From: Caryophanales bacterium UBA743
GTDB taxonomy: Bacteria > Bacillota_I > Bacilli_A > RFN20 > CAG-826
Direction of reading: 5' to 3'
Length of the DNA: 64,000 nt
Assembly: GCA_002297365.1 (NCBI GenBank)
Contig: DBKT01000010.1
Span: 1 to 64,000 of the forward strand
The position numbers were made by a program, and so were the translations under genes. Of the stretch, positions 18,201 to 26,398 are shown one piece after another; the first letter of the stretch is position 1; every line of letters starts with the position of its first letter. The notes below the pieces were generated by a model, which was not told the DNA's origin, ran no database searches, and saw nothing but the letters and a program-made list of their open reading frames with translations.

Positions 18201-21042
18201 GGAAGGTCTCATCGAGATAGTACTCAGGCCATTTCTTCCCCCCCTCGCGAAGAATCTCAAGGATTTCGGCGTAACGCTTAGCGTTGTTGTAGGTTTCCTC
18301 CAGCTGTTTCTGACGATTGAAAACGTTATACAAGTCCAATTTAAGACGTTCTAAAAGAGGAAGGACGCCGTCGATTTCTTTCTTCATCGAATCGCGGTAT
18401 TCCATGGAATAAGAACGCCCTTGGAAGCCAAGGAAAGGAGAAGAAAGGTAAGAATCGAAAGAAAGGGATGTCGAAGCGATGTCTTTCAGAAGCGGAAGCG
18501 TTTTTTCATATTTGTTTTCGCTGAAATTCGTTAAGAACTCATAAGAAAACGCATACACGTCCCCGCTATTTTCATTTTCAAGGTAGGAAAGGATCGCTTG
18601 ATAAGGAGAATAAAGGAATTCTCTTTTTTCGTGCAAAGAGGAGATCTTGGAATTCAATTCCGCTTGTTTCTCTTCGATTTTCTGACTGCATTCGTCAAAG
18701 CCATCCGGATTGGCGACTGGACCGCCTAAAGAGAGCAACTTCTGATAGGTTTCCAACACTTGGGATTTTGGCTCTTGGATATTGGCGAGCTCCAATGTGA
18801 ATTGCCCCAAAGAAAGATCGTCCAAACGGCGTTTGACCACATCGAGGGCCACCTCTTTTTCGGCCACAAAAAGAACTTTCTTGCCATGGTAAAGGAGATT
18901 CACGATCATGTTGGCGATGGTTTGGGATTTTCCTGTTCCTGGAGGGCCATCCAAAATGAACGATTCTCCTTTATCTGCATCATATATGGCTTTGATTTGC
19001 GAAGAATCCGCGCTTAAAGGGAATATGACATCGTCATTTTTGATTTCTTGCGTGGACGTTTCCTCTTCCAAAGGCAAATCCCTGTCAGCGTTGACGAAGC
19101 TTGAAACAATCTTGTTCGAAAGCATGATGTCCTTATTGTTTTTTAAATCGCTCCACATGACAAAATGCGAGAAGGAGAAAAGAGAAAGGATCGAAGGGTT
19201 CTCCAAAAGGAGCCAGTTCTTCATGGGCGTGATAATCCGTCTGATTTCGTTATAGATCATGCGGAGATCAATCTTTCCGTCCTCTTTCTTAGGTAGCTCA
19301 TTTAAGGAAGAGAAATCCAAATGGAAATTTTGTTTGAAATATTCGAAAAGGGTTTGGTTTAAGCCGATTTCATCGTAATCGTATTCCAGGACATAGGTAT
19401 TTCCCGTCCTTCTTTTTGGGATGCGAACGGGGAGGAGGAATAAGGGGGCGTACATCTCCCCTTTCGCATGATTCGCGCTGATTTCATTGTCATACCAGCG
19501 AATCAAGCCAAGAGTCAGGAAAAGAGGGTTGCAGCCGCTTTCTTCCAAAGAGGTATTGGCTTTTCTGGATAAGGCTTTTGCTGCGTCGATTTTATTGCCC
19601 GCTTTGCAAAAAGAAGAGATTCTTCCTTTTCCATATCCTTCGCGGATGAGATTCAAGGACAAAGCGTCTTGAAAGGAAGGGATTTCCCCATCAGGGAAGA
19701 GGACGCTTTGCTCCACTTCTTGAAGAGACACTTTTTCGTTATTCGCAAGGAAATCCAAAAAAGTTTCCGCATCATCGACCATGATTTGCAAAGTGTTTGC
19801 CTTGATTTTCAAATTCAAGAGTTTGTTAGCGAGGTTCAGATCCAGAAGCTTATCTTCCCAATATTCATAACGGTTCTTATTGCGCTTATTCTCATTGGAA
19901 AGATAACGTCTTGCATCCACATTGACTTCAGAGATTTTTTCGCTTTGTTCTGGGCTTATCGAAGGAATCACAATCTTTTTCTCGCCGTTTTCCTCTCTTA
20001 GCGAAGGAATGGGCCAGATTAATTCGTTACGGCAAGAATGGATGTCTATCGCATAATGAAAATTCTTTTCTTCTTGAAGAGTTTTATAAGCTATGTCTTT
20101 CGCATTTTGAAAAGAGATTTCCTCATTGGTGATGGCCGTGCATTCTAAAAGGCAAAGATGCTCAAATCCTTTCGATGCGGCATTGATGATGACTTGGCCG
20201 TTTTCCTCCAAGGGAGAGACGGACATTTCTTCGTCTAGCCAAACCCCGAGCATGCAGTGATTTCTAATCAATATTAGCATTGGTCGGAGCCCTATTGCTT
20301 CGATAACAGAGGCGAAAAGCAAGGAAAGATCCAAACAATTGCCCATCTTATCCCCTAAAACGTTTTTAGGGAGGCGAACGCGTTGGAAGAGCTTATCGAA
20401 AGAAGCAGGCGAAACGATAAAGCGAAGAGAGAGACTTCGAATGGTTTGATAAACCGAATCTATATCTTTAAGAACCTCATTCGGATCGTGGGAAAGATAG
20501 CCGTCAAAAGAAGCGTTTTCATATTTCTTTTTGCGATATTCCATCGCGGAAGAAACAATTTGCTTCACGCCCTCTTCATTCGGAGTCACAAAAGATGCAA
20601 GCAAATCATGGATGCGATAGGTTGAAACGCTAAGCTCAATAGGATCAAAACGAAGGTCGACGGATGAAGTCGCCAGCATTTCGCCTTTGGAGTCGAAAAG
20701 AGTTGCCCTTAAAGACCCTGGAAGGCTTTCCGTAAGCTGATAAAGCTTCAAAGGATCCAGAAAAAATTGAAATTGGCGAATGAGGGTACCCCTATTCCCT
20801 TTTTCGATGCACGAAAGAGGAATGTTGGAGATTTCTATCAAGGAAGGGACCACATCAAAACGAAGGGTCGCGTCTTTCACATCTTCCTCCCCCGCGTTTT
20901 TTATCAAAACCGATTTCAAAAAACAAAAAGGGTTCGTTTCGATACCATGGGTCGCCTCTTTTTGCAAAAGATAAGCTTGATAATTAACGTAGGAGATATT
21001 TTTCTCCGCCTGAATTTCTAAAGAAAGTCCACTCTGTGCCAT
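15253..21042 (-). CDS. DUF4011/SF1 helicase/Vsr-like nuclease/DUF3320 giant protein
   Basis: 1929 residues. In order: a beta-rich N-terminus; a transglutaminase-like segment near 225-270 (GNCLDLSLLFASV, then RNHCMLGVWLD); DUF4011 near 400 (YWEDKLLDLNLANKLLNL); Walker A LDGPPGTGKSQTIANM near 700; a long helical insertion; Walker B VIFDEASQIP near 1330; AGDEEQMPP; helicase motif VI NVAVSRAREEM near 1570; a Vsr/MTES_1575-like nuclease near 1625-1720 (EKYLAEDIRKLGYCVE, LLDNEHF, RLGWNLCHIYAVEYL); and a C-terminal DUF3320. Related single-gene helicase-nucleases are suspected phage or plasmid defence proteins; that role is inferred. I start at ATG 21042 because TATAAT (21050-21055) ends seven bases upstream. 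It has no defence partner nearby. Confidence 0.82.
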   Translation of the reverse strand: MAQSGLSLEIQAEKNISYVNYQAYLLQKEATHGIETNPFCFLKSVLIKNAGEEDVKDATLRFDVVPSLIEISNIPLSCIEKGNRGTLIRQFQFFLDPLKLYQLTESLPGSLRATLFDSKGEMLATSSVDLRFDPIELSVSTYRIHDLLASFVTPNEEGVKQIVSSAMEYRKKKYENASFDGYLSHDPNEVLKDIDSVYQTIRSLSLRFIVSPASFDKLFQRVRLPKNVLGDKMGNCLDLSLLFASVIEAIGLRPMLILIRNHCMLGVWLDEEMSVSPLEENGQVIINAASKGFEHLCLLECTAITNEEISFQNAKDIAYKTLQEEKNFHYAIDIHSCRNELIWPIPSLREENGEKKIVIPSISPEQSEKISEVNVDARRYLSNENKRNKNRYEYWEDKLLDLNLANKLLNLKIKANTLQIMVDDAETFLDFLANNEKVSLQEVEQSVLFPDGEIPSFQDALSLNLIREGYGKGRISSFCKAGNKIDAAKALSRKANTSLEESGCNPLFLTLGLIRWYDNEISANHAKGEMYAPLFLLPVRIPKRRTGNTYVLEYDYDEIGLNQTLFEYFKQNFHLDFSSLNELPKKEDGKIDLRMIYNEIRRIITPMKNWLLLENPSILSLFSFSHFVMWSDLKNNKDIMLSNKIVSSFVNADRDLPLEEETSTQEIKNDDVIFPLSADSSQIKAIYDADKGESFILDGPPGTGKSQTIANMIVNLLYHGKKVLFVAEKEVALDVVKRRLDDLSLGQFTLELANIQEPKSQVLETYQKLLSLGGPVANPDGFDECSQKIEEKQAELNSKISSLHEKREFLYSPYQAILSYLENENSGDVYAFSYEFLTNFSENKYEKTLPLLKDIASTSLSFDSYLSSPFLGFQGRSYSMEYRDSMKKEIDGVLPLLERLKLDLYNVFNRQKQLEETYNNAKRYAEILEILREGGKKWPEYYLDETFLEKENEIRSALKLAIDITKNKEKILVSFNESFLNQNGEELEKEFLLAESLSFFPRHKALSLLRKKLKPFAKSKEALKKDGLKDELELLKRIQEQNKELAAFDSYVRFFLKNHPFLTYPDGEEVLHVFETTIKIAKNTLSLDYLPNKKNAFASYLSDLDQGSLFSKTQNAFLKDFYDFKKKKEELLLNDSFDIDLYPDDNKFFGVLFSKLRSASGRIGSLAEWTSLLLKLDDLETLLPKEYVSLFKMGKIKEKDLLSNFEKSLANSILSYRLKEDNLALLSSKEMNNLIHQYANDILEFSNLATVMTAAKISSSYPRDAFHFAESTSFNQLAKLCKNGGRGVSLRQIFHNYKDIIQNLTPCFMMSPISVSQFLDIHDYHFDVVIFDEASQIPTSEAISSIARGDSVVIAGDEEQMPPTSFFTTTIGNNDSDNAFSSLDEDLESLLDDALVLGLPRKRLLWHYRSRHESLIAFSNNKFYDNSLLTFPSPTNDEKAVSYRYVKGLYERGRGVNRNEAKEVVKEILRRLKDKELRTHSIGVITFNEAQQNVIEDMLDKETSKLGNGNLEPGGEKIFIKNLENVQGDERDVILFSTTYGPDKNGTISLNFGPLSLKKGERRLNVAVSRAREEMIVFSSLNPADIKAERAKNAGAQYLKDFLSFAKFGYDYLPFNASNLEKREIGVEKYLAEDIRKLGYCVEENLGESSFKIDLAISLKEKPSEYLLGVLLDNEHFANMTCRDRNINEPNILHRLGWNLCHIYAVEYLDHRKEVVQYIVTALNEILTNPNQEKEESVFKKKPLFIKQTMPKKSIPYTLSEEACDKKNLAPYLLSLIEYEGPISLELINRRYCAALGKKRVGSISRGEIDKALQEIGDRVTYFINDGTRFYVPKDFEEASFLNYRLDTENKSLRTLSDICYQEVANCAADILKEQGEMDMADLVKQVSLVFGYKVLLQSKNAYLTKAIKDSSCKRNRIKVRESRVLLAE

Positions 21043-21049
21043 ATGATTC

Positions 21050-21055
21050 ATTATA
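21050..21055 (-). promoter_or_regulatory. -10 box of the helicase-nuclease gene, leaderless
   Basis: TATAAT on the minus strand, seven bases before ATG 21042. It overlaps an upstream in-frame ATG, which argues against that ATG being the start. Confidence 0.5.
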
Positions 21056-21125
21056 GCAATCCGGAATGCTTTTAAGGTATTCAAAAATCATCTTTTTTAG
21101 AGGAATGAAAAAAGTAACCAGTCAA

Positions 21126-21671
21126 TTAAAGAAAACGCTCATCCGAATTCGTTTTCGTTTTGGAGAAATGCTCTTTGAGGATTTCTTCCTCTTTTGCCAA
21201 AGAAAGGGATTCAAAGAGCGCATCTCCTTCTTTTGAAAACCAAAAATCGAGGTCATGGAAGAAAGGATCTTTCTTAGTCAAGGATAGGATAAGAGGGCAT
21301 AAGACGCTCTGAATTAGTTCTTTAAGATAATCTGGGTAATTCTCTTTCATCTTTTCGGAATAAAGCCAAGAGGAATGAAGGAGAAAGTTCAGGAAACCAA
21401 CATCATCTTCCTCCCAGGAAAAAGGCTCTTTTCCTTTGACCCATTTTTCTAAATCCCTCATTGTTTGAAGAAAATAGGAAAGAAAAGCTTTTTGATGGTA
21501 TTTGAGGAGAATCGTTTCGTCTTTTTGAGAGCCTTTTAAAAAAGAAAGGGACGCCTCATGAAGCCTTTCTTTCTCTATTTTGCCGGAAGGAATCATTTCT
21601 AAAGAAGAAGATTCTTCGTTCAAATAAGAAATATCGCAGATGACGTCTAGTTTAAAATTGATGAAGTCCAT
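21126..21671 (-). CDS. Hypothetical protein downstream of proS
   Basis: 181 residues from ATG 21671, beginning MDFINFKLDVICDISYLNEE. It is mostly alpha-helical and acidic with no motif I recognise. The longer frame from TTG 21704 runs through the proS terminator hairpin, so the ATG is preferred; GGAGG in the hairpin 3' arm could serve as its Shine-Dalgarno at ten bases. It is the last gene of the 24952-21126 minus-strand cluster. Function unknown. Confidence 0.55.
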   Translation of the reverse strand: MDFINFKLDVICDISYLNEESSSLEMIPSGKIEKERLHEASLSFLKGSQKDETILLKYHQKAFLSYFLQTMRDLEKWVKGKEPFSWEEDDVGFLNFLLHSSWLYSEKMKENYPDYLKELIQSVLCPLILSLTKKDPFFHDLDFWFSKEGDALFESLSLAKEEEILKEHFSKTKTNSDERFL

Positions 21672-21694
21672 AAAAGAAAGCCCTCCGAAGAGGG
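21672..21694 (-). terminator. proS terminator with UUCG loop
   Basis: On the minus strand CCCTC-TTCG-GAGGG followed by CTTTCTTTT. The C(UUCG)G loop is exceptionally stable. The 3' arm doubles as a possible ribosome binding site for the next gene. Confidence 0.6.
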
Positions 21695-21700
21695 TGTGAA

Positions 21701-23140
21701 TCAATAAGCGCGGGCGAAATAGGCGATGACTTTGGCTTGCTTCCCCGTGACAGAATCGACTTTATCGCTGTCAGCAGGAAGCTTTTCAAAGATGCAACGA
21801 GCCGTCGCCCCATTTGTTTTGGCTTTGATGATATCTTCCGTTTCCGGTCTGCCATCGTAAGCAAATTTGACGAAACCGCCTTTTTGATCAAGGATGGTCG
21901 TCATTTCTTCAAGGGTGTTTGCTTCTGAAATGTGGGCATTTAGATTGTCCAACGCTTTCTGATACATGCGCTCATGGATCTCTTTTAAGATGGCTGGCAT
22001 AGAAGAAGCGAGGCTATCCATTTTCACCGTTTCTTTCTTTCCATCCACTCGGGTGGTTAGAAGAGCTTCGCCTTTTTCAAGATCGCGAGGCCCGATTTCA
22101 ATGCGAAGAGGGACGCCCTTCATTTCATATTGGGCGAATTTCCATCCTGGGGTGCGATTCTCATCGTCATCCAATTTTACGCGGATGCCCTGTTTCTTAA
22201 TTTCTTCATAAAGCTTGCGGCAGGCTTCCAAAACGCCAGGCGCTTGCATCCTAACAGGTACGATGACGGCTTGAATTGGAGCGACATAGGGCGGCAAAAC
22301 CAATCCGTTATCATCGCCATGCACCATAATAATGGCGCCAAGAAGGCGGGTTGAAACGCCCCAAGAGGTTTGATAAGGGGTTTCGAGAACGTTCTTTCTG
22401 CCTAAGAAAGAGACGCCTGCGGCTTTGGCAAAGCCTTGCCCAAGATAATGGGAAGTTCCGCTTTGAAGAGCTTTGCCATCGTGCATCAAAGCTTCGACGG
22501 TGTACGTATTTTTTGCACCGGCAAATCTTTCGTGCTCTGTTTTTTCGCCCATCAAAAATGGTATGGCAAGGAAATCCTTCCCAAGGTCGTTATAGACATG
22601 AAGTATATCAATGGAGTTCTTTTGAGCTTCTTCTTCCGTTTCGAAAAGGCAATGTCCTTCTTGCCAAAGGAATTCCGCTCCACGAAGGAAAGGACGGGTC
22701 GTCTTCTCCCAACGAACGACAGAGCACCATTGGTTATAGCAAATAGGAAGATCGCGATAGGAATTGACTCTCTTTTTGAAAAGTTCGGAGAAGATGGTTT
22801 CTGATGTCGGGCGAATGATCAAAGGATCCGTGAGTTGGTTTCCTCCTCCGATGGTAGCGACCAAGCACTCTGGGGCGAAGCCTTCCACATGCTCTTTTTC
22901 TTTGTTGAAAACGGAAGCCGGGATAACCATAGGGAGATAGACGTTCTCAGCGCCGTTTTCTTTAAAACGACCATTTAAATAGTTTTGAATCTCTTCCCAC
23001 ATCGCATAGGAGTAAGGAAGGTATTCGATGAATCCTTTAACGGAATAGTATTCCATTAAATCGGCTTTGCGGCATACATCGGTATACCATTTCGCAAAGT
23101 CCGTATCACGCGGAGTAATCGCGTCGTTTTTCTTTTCCAT
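21701..23140 (-). CDS. proS: Prolyl-tRNA synthetase, archaeal/mollicute-type
   Basis: 479 residues, the short ProRS class without the editing insertion, ending in Tyr as in that class. Class II motif 2 (WCSVVRWEKTTRPFLRGAEF) and motif 3-type segments (TSHYLGQGFAKAAGV, TSWGVSTRLLGAIIMVHGDD) are intact, as are RPTSETIF and the anticodon-binding and zinc-type C-terminal domains. It charges tRNA-Pro in the cytosol. It starts three bases after the stop of the EAL-like gene, so the two are co-transcribed. No T-box leader is visible because the gene is internal to the operon. Confidence 0.95.
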   Translation of the reverse strand: MEKKNDAITPRDTDFAKWYTDVCRKADLMEYYSVKGFIEYLPYSYAMWEEIQNYLNGRFKENGAENVYLPMVIPASVFNKEKEHVEGFAPECLVATIGGGNQLTDPLIIRPTSETIFSELFKKRVNSYRDLPICYNQWCSVVRWEKTTRPFLRGAEFLWQEGHCLFETEEEAQKNSIDILHVYNDLGKDFLAIPFLMGEKTEHERFAGAKNTYTVEALMHDGKALQSGTSHYLGQGFAKAAGVSFLGRKNVLETPYQTSWGVSTRLLGAIIMVHGDDNGLVLPPYVAPIQAVIVPVRMQAPGVLEACRKLYEEIKKQGIRVKLDDDENRTPGWKFAQYEMKGVPLRIEIGPRDLEKGEALLTTRVDGKKETVKMDSLASSMPAILKEIHERMYQKALDNLNAHISEANTLEEMTTILDQKGGFVKFAYDGRPETEDIIKAKTNGATARCIFEKLPADSDKVDSVTGKQAKVIAYFARAY

Positions 23141-23143
23141 AAA

Positions 23144-24952
23144 TTATTGTCTGCTTCCTTTCATTTCCTTTAGACGAAGCTCGTCTTTTTCTTTAAGTGG
23201 CACAAATCCGTTTTGATAAGGGCCGAATTGGTCAGAGGCAACATAGTCAATCCCAGAGCCAACGACCAATTCTATCGCATTCCAATCGGCAAGGTTAGAA
23301 CCAACGATAATCTTCTTGTATTTAAGGAGTTTTTCGACCAAAGCATGAAGTTGGGAGCGAATGGCCATATCCATGTGCTTGCTATCTGTATCGTCATTGC
23401 GAAAGTCCACGAAAAAGATATCCATCAACTTCAAAATGCTTTCATCCGCGTTGATCGCCTTCCCTTGAACGATAAGCCCTAAAGAAAAGCCAGCATCATG
23501 AACGTTTTTAAGCAAGGAGCACAAATTATCCATCCCGAACTGCTTTAAACCAGCCAGAATGTCATTTTCTTTAAGAAGGAACATGAGATTCGCGTCTTTG
23601 GCGCCTTTAAGATTGGAGAAAATCGCCGGTATCGTTTGAAGTTCTCTTACCATGATCGGATAGAAAAGGCGTTGGGAACGAAGCGGCCTTTCGGAAACGA
23701 AGCGCGAAACGATCGTCTTTGCGAGATACCCAAAGAGATTGTTTTGATCTTTGGCGCGAATGGCGTAGTTCTTCAATTCTTCGATCGTGCCAAAAGAAGT
23801 TCTATCCGCATCAGGCACAGGCTTGGAAACATAGCCCAGCACAGAATGCCTTGAAACGCCATAAACCGGCTGGAAGAAATTATTGATGCGTTTGTCGAAA
23901 ATGATTTTTTCGACTTCCGAACGGTATTTTGAAACATCGAAATTCACATAATCGTCAATCCCTTTGCGGTAATAAACCAAAGAGGAAGAGGTATCATAGG
24001 CGTTCATTGCCGTTCTTTGGGAATAATCAATGAGAGATTCGGTATCCCCGAAAAGATCCTTATTCGCGACAATCCCCGCCTTAACAACATAGACTGCATC
24101 ATTTATTTTGTTTTTTGTCGTCAAAGCGTTCGTCACCCCGTTAATCGTTCTTAAAGCGTATGCCACCGCTTCTTCACGGTCGTTAATGTCGAAATTGCAA
24201 ACAAGCAGCTCATTATCCGCTTTTCTCATTAATTGAGCGTTTCCATAAATATAGCGGTCTAAAGCCGCGCGGAATTTATTGCAAACGATTCTTGGAACGT
24301 TATTTTCATATGAATCGCCTTTCTTTTTCTTTAAGGTAAAGCAAAATGTCGTTCCTCTAGAAGAACCGTATTTCTTCACGGAAGCAGCGAATTGCGTCTC
24401 CGTAACAAAAGCGGTGTTTGGAACGCTTCCTTTTTTTCGAATCGCATTTTGAAGAAGGTAGCTTTCAAGATGAAGCAAACCGCTAGAAGGGTTTGATTTT
24501 GTGATTCTTAAAAAAGATGAGGTTGTTTTCTTATGTGCCTTCAAGTAAACGTTGGTTTGCAAGAAATCCGTCGTTTGTTTCCCAGAAAGAATGTTTTCGA
24601 TCCACGTGTGAACCTTCGCCTTCTCTTCTTCGGGGAAGGAATCGTAGAACTGCTCCATCGTGATATTCTTTTTTTCACGCAGGTTGGATAAATCGAAATA
24701 GGTGACGGAATTATGAACGGAGTCAATGCGGTAAGCTCTTGCACCACTCGATTCGAAATTCACCGTACGAACGAATTTTTTGTCATTATAGTGAAGTAAG
24801 ATAAACGTCGTTATCAAAGCGGCAAAGGAAAGAAGGATGACTATAAAAGTAACCCACCCTATAATCGTTCTCCAATCCAAGGAAGAAAGACGGCTTTCAA
24901 TGCCATTTAAGACAATTAGATTCGTTTTCTTGTTGAAATTCCAATCGGACAT
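23144..24952 (-). CDS. Membrane protein with degenerate GGDEF/EAL-like domains
   Basis: 602 residues: one N-terminal TM helix (about 29-52, IIGWVTFIVILLSFAALI), a central region laid out like a GGDEF domain (FCFTLKKKKGDSYENN...DNELLVCNFD), and a C-terminal EAL-like fold starting near 365 (INNFFQPVYGVSRHSVLGYVSKP). In active phosphodiesterases this would read QPIV...GYEALLR; here the EAL triad is replaced by SKP and the metal ligands downstream are mostly missing. It is probably a non-catalytic scaffold or receptor. It precedes proS by three bases and is also followed by a hypothetical gene. No Shine-Dalgarno is obvious. Confidence 0.65.
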   Translation of the reverse strand: MSDWNFNKKTNLIVLNGIESRLSSLDWRTIIGWVTFIVILLSFAALITTFILLHYNDKKFVRTVNFESSGARAYRIDSVHNSVTYFDLSNLREKKNITMEQFYDSFPEEEKAKVHTWIENILSGKQTTDFLQTNVYLKAHKKTTSSFLRITKSNPSSGLLHLESYLLQNAIRKKGSVPNTAFVTETQFAASVKKYGSSRGTTFCFTLKKKKGDSYENNVPRIVCNKFRAALDRYIYGNAQLMRKADNELLVCNFDINDREEAVAYALRTINGVTNALTTKNKINDAVYVVKAGIVANKDLFGDTESLIDYSQRTAMNAYDTSSSLVYYRKGIDDYVNFDVSKYRSEVEKIIFDKRINNFFQPVYGVSRHSVLGYVSKPVPDADRTSFGTIEELKNYAIRAKDQNNLFGYLAKTIVSRFVSERPLRSQRLFYPIMVRELQTIPAIFSNLKGAKDANLMFLLKENDILAGLKQFGMDNLCSLLKNVHDAGFSLGLIVQGKAINADESILKLMDIFFVDFRNDDTDSKHMDMAIRSQLHALVEKLLKYKKIIVGSNLADWNAIELVVGSGIDYVASDQFGPYQNGFVPLKEKDELRLKEMKGSRQ

Positions 24953-25074
24953 ACTTAAAACAGGTCTTCTTCTTAACCTTAACTATGTTAACACGTCTCG
25001 ATGAATACAAAAAATGGAAAAATGCTCATTTCCTTGTTTGAACGCTCTTAAAGCGATATTATTACTAGCGCTGC

Positions 25075-25165
25075 GGAGAAGTACCCAAGTGGCCGAAGGG
25101 GGCAGTCTCGAAAACTGCTAGTAGGTGTATGCCTAGCAAGGGTTCAAATCCCTTCTTCTCCGCCA
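25075..25165 (+). tRNA. tRNA-Ser (CGA)
   Basis: 91 bases with a long variable arm. Acceptor GGAGAAG/CTTCTCC, anticodon loop CTCGAAA gives CGA, encoded CCA. A DpnII-type restriction island begins just downstream. Confidence 0.92.
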
Positions 25166-25260
25166 TCAGATTCCTATGCGAACACTCACCGCATTGCGAT
25201 GGGGATTCACATTCACAGCAAAGCTTCCTGATAGAAGGAAGAAGAGCTGATATAAAGATA

Positions 25261-25288
25261 GATCTCGTATTGAATCGAGGTCTTTTTT
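25261..25288 (+). terminator. Terminator between tRNA-Ser(CGA) and the DpnII operon
   Basis: GATCTCG pairs with CGAGGTC (one G-T) and is followed by TTTTTT. Confidence 0.6.
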
Positions 25289-25335
25289 GTTTAGTTTTAT
25301 ATGTGTATTTTAATGCACTAAATTAACCATCATGC

Positions 25336-25341
25336 TATAAT
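25336..25341 (+). promoter_or_regulatory. -10 box of the DpnII-type operon, leaderless
   Basis: TATAAT ends exactly six bases before ATG 25348 with no Shine-Dalgarno. The fused HTH of the first gene product may bind here (inference). Confidence 0.5.
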
Positions 25342-25347
25342 AAAAGT

Positions 25348-26397
25348 ATGGAAAATAACGAATTACAAATTAATGTAGGAGAGAATATACGTTCGATGAG
25401 AACTGGTGAGAATCTTTCTCAACAAGAACTTGCTTCTTTAGCAGGTATAGAAAGAGCTCAGCTCTCAAGAATTGAAAATGGGCAGGTCGATGTTCAGCTA
25501 TCTACCATCTCTAAAATAGCTACAAATCTTAATACGACTCCTGATTTTCTTTTAAAGGTGAGTTCTTTAAAAATGCATCCGTTTGTTAAATGGGCTGGTG
25601 GAAAGGGACAATTGCTTAACAAATTGATTTGTAGGCTGCCGAAACACTTTAATAATTATTTTGAACCATTCATTGGCGGAGGTGCATTGTTTTTTGAAGT
25701 TGCTCCTAAAAAAGCAGTAATTAATGATGTAAATCGTGAGCTTTTATCTGTTTATAAATGTTTCAAGAGTAAAACCAATTATGAAGAATTGTTAAAGAAA
25801 CTTGATTATTTTTCTTCTATTCACTCTGAGGATAACTATTTAAAAATTCGCTCTATGGATAGAGAGAATGACTTTAATTCTTTAAGCGTTGTCGAACATG
25901 CTGCAAGAATGATTTACCTTAATAAAGCTGATTTTAATGGACTTTATCGCGTTAATTCAAAAGGCTTCTTTAATGTACCTAGTGGGAAGAAAATTAAAGT
26001 TAATTGCTATGATCTTAACAACATGAGAAACATCTTCAATTATTTTCAAAACTCAGATATTCAAGTTCTCAATGGTGATTTTGTAGAAGCTGTTAAGGAT
26101 GCCAAAGCTGGCGATTTTGTCTATTTTGATCCTCCCTATGATAGCTTTGAAAATAAAAATAACTTTACTTCTTACAGTAAGGATTGCTTTGATAAGAATG
26201 ATCAAAAGAGACTTGCTGATTTAGCTAGAAAACTTGATTCAATGGGTGTTTTTGTGATGCTTTCTAACCATAATACCCCTTTTATCAATGAAATTTATAA
26301 AGGATTCAATATCGAAGTCGTTAACGCTAAGAGAATGATTGATAGTAAAGTAAGCGGTCGTTCTGGCGTTGAAGAAGTCATAATCACCAATTACTAG
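25348..26397 (+). CDS. dpnM: XRE helix-turn-helix fused to DpnM-type adenine methyltransferase
   Basis: 349 residues. Residues 1-70 are an XRE/Cro helix-turn-helix (NIRSMRTGENLSQQELASLA, QLSRIENGQV). From about 76 a Dam/DpnM N6-adenine methyltransferase follows: HPFVKWAGGKGQLLN, FEPFIGGGALFFE, AARMIYLNKADFNGLYRVN and catalytic YFDPPYDSF. It should methylate adenine in GATC double-stranded DNA and protect against the DpnII nuclease encoded two genes downstream. The fused HTH could make the enzyme its own transcriptional controller; ordinary DpnM starts directly at the KWAGGK domain. First gene of a three-gene operon with AT-rich composition. Confidence 0.9.
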   Translation: MENNELQINVGENIRSMRTGENLSQQELASLAGIERAQLSRIENGQVDVQLSTISKIATNLNTTPDFLLKVSSLKMHPFVKWAGGKGQLLNKLICRLPKHFNNYFEPFIGGGALFFEVAPKKAVINDVNRELLSVYKCFKSKTNYEELLKKLDYFSSIHSEDNYLKIRSMDRENDFNSLSVVEHAARMIYLNKADFNGLYRVNSKGFFNVPSGKKIKVNCYDLNNMRNIFNYFQNSDIQVLNGDFVEAVKDAKAGDFVYFDPPYDSFENKNNFTSYSKDCFDKNDQKRLADLARKLDSMGVFVMLSNHNTPFINEIYKGFNIEVVNAKRMIDSKVSGRSGVEEVIITNY

Positions 26398-26398
26398 T

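Noticed and set aside
15253..21042. Part of a BREX, DISARM or Dnd system
   Set aside because: None of the partner genes of these systems is nearby; the neighbours are a MATE pump and proS.
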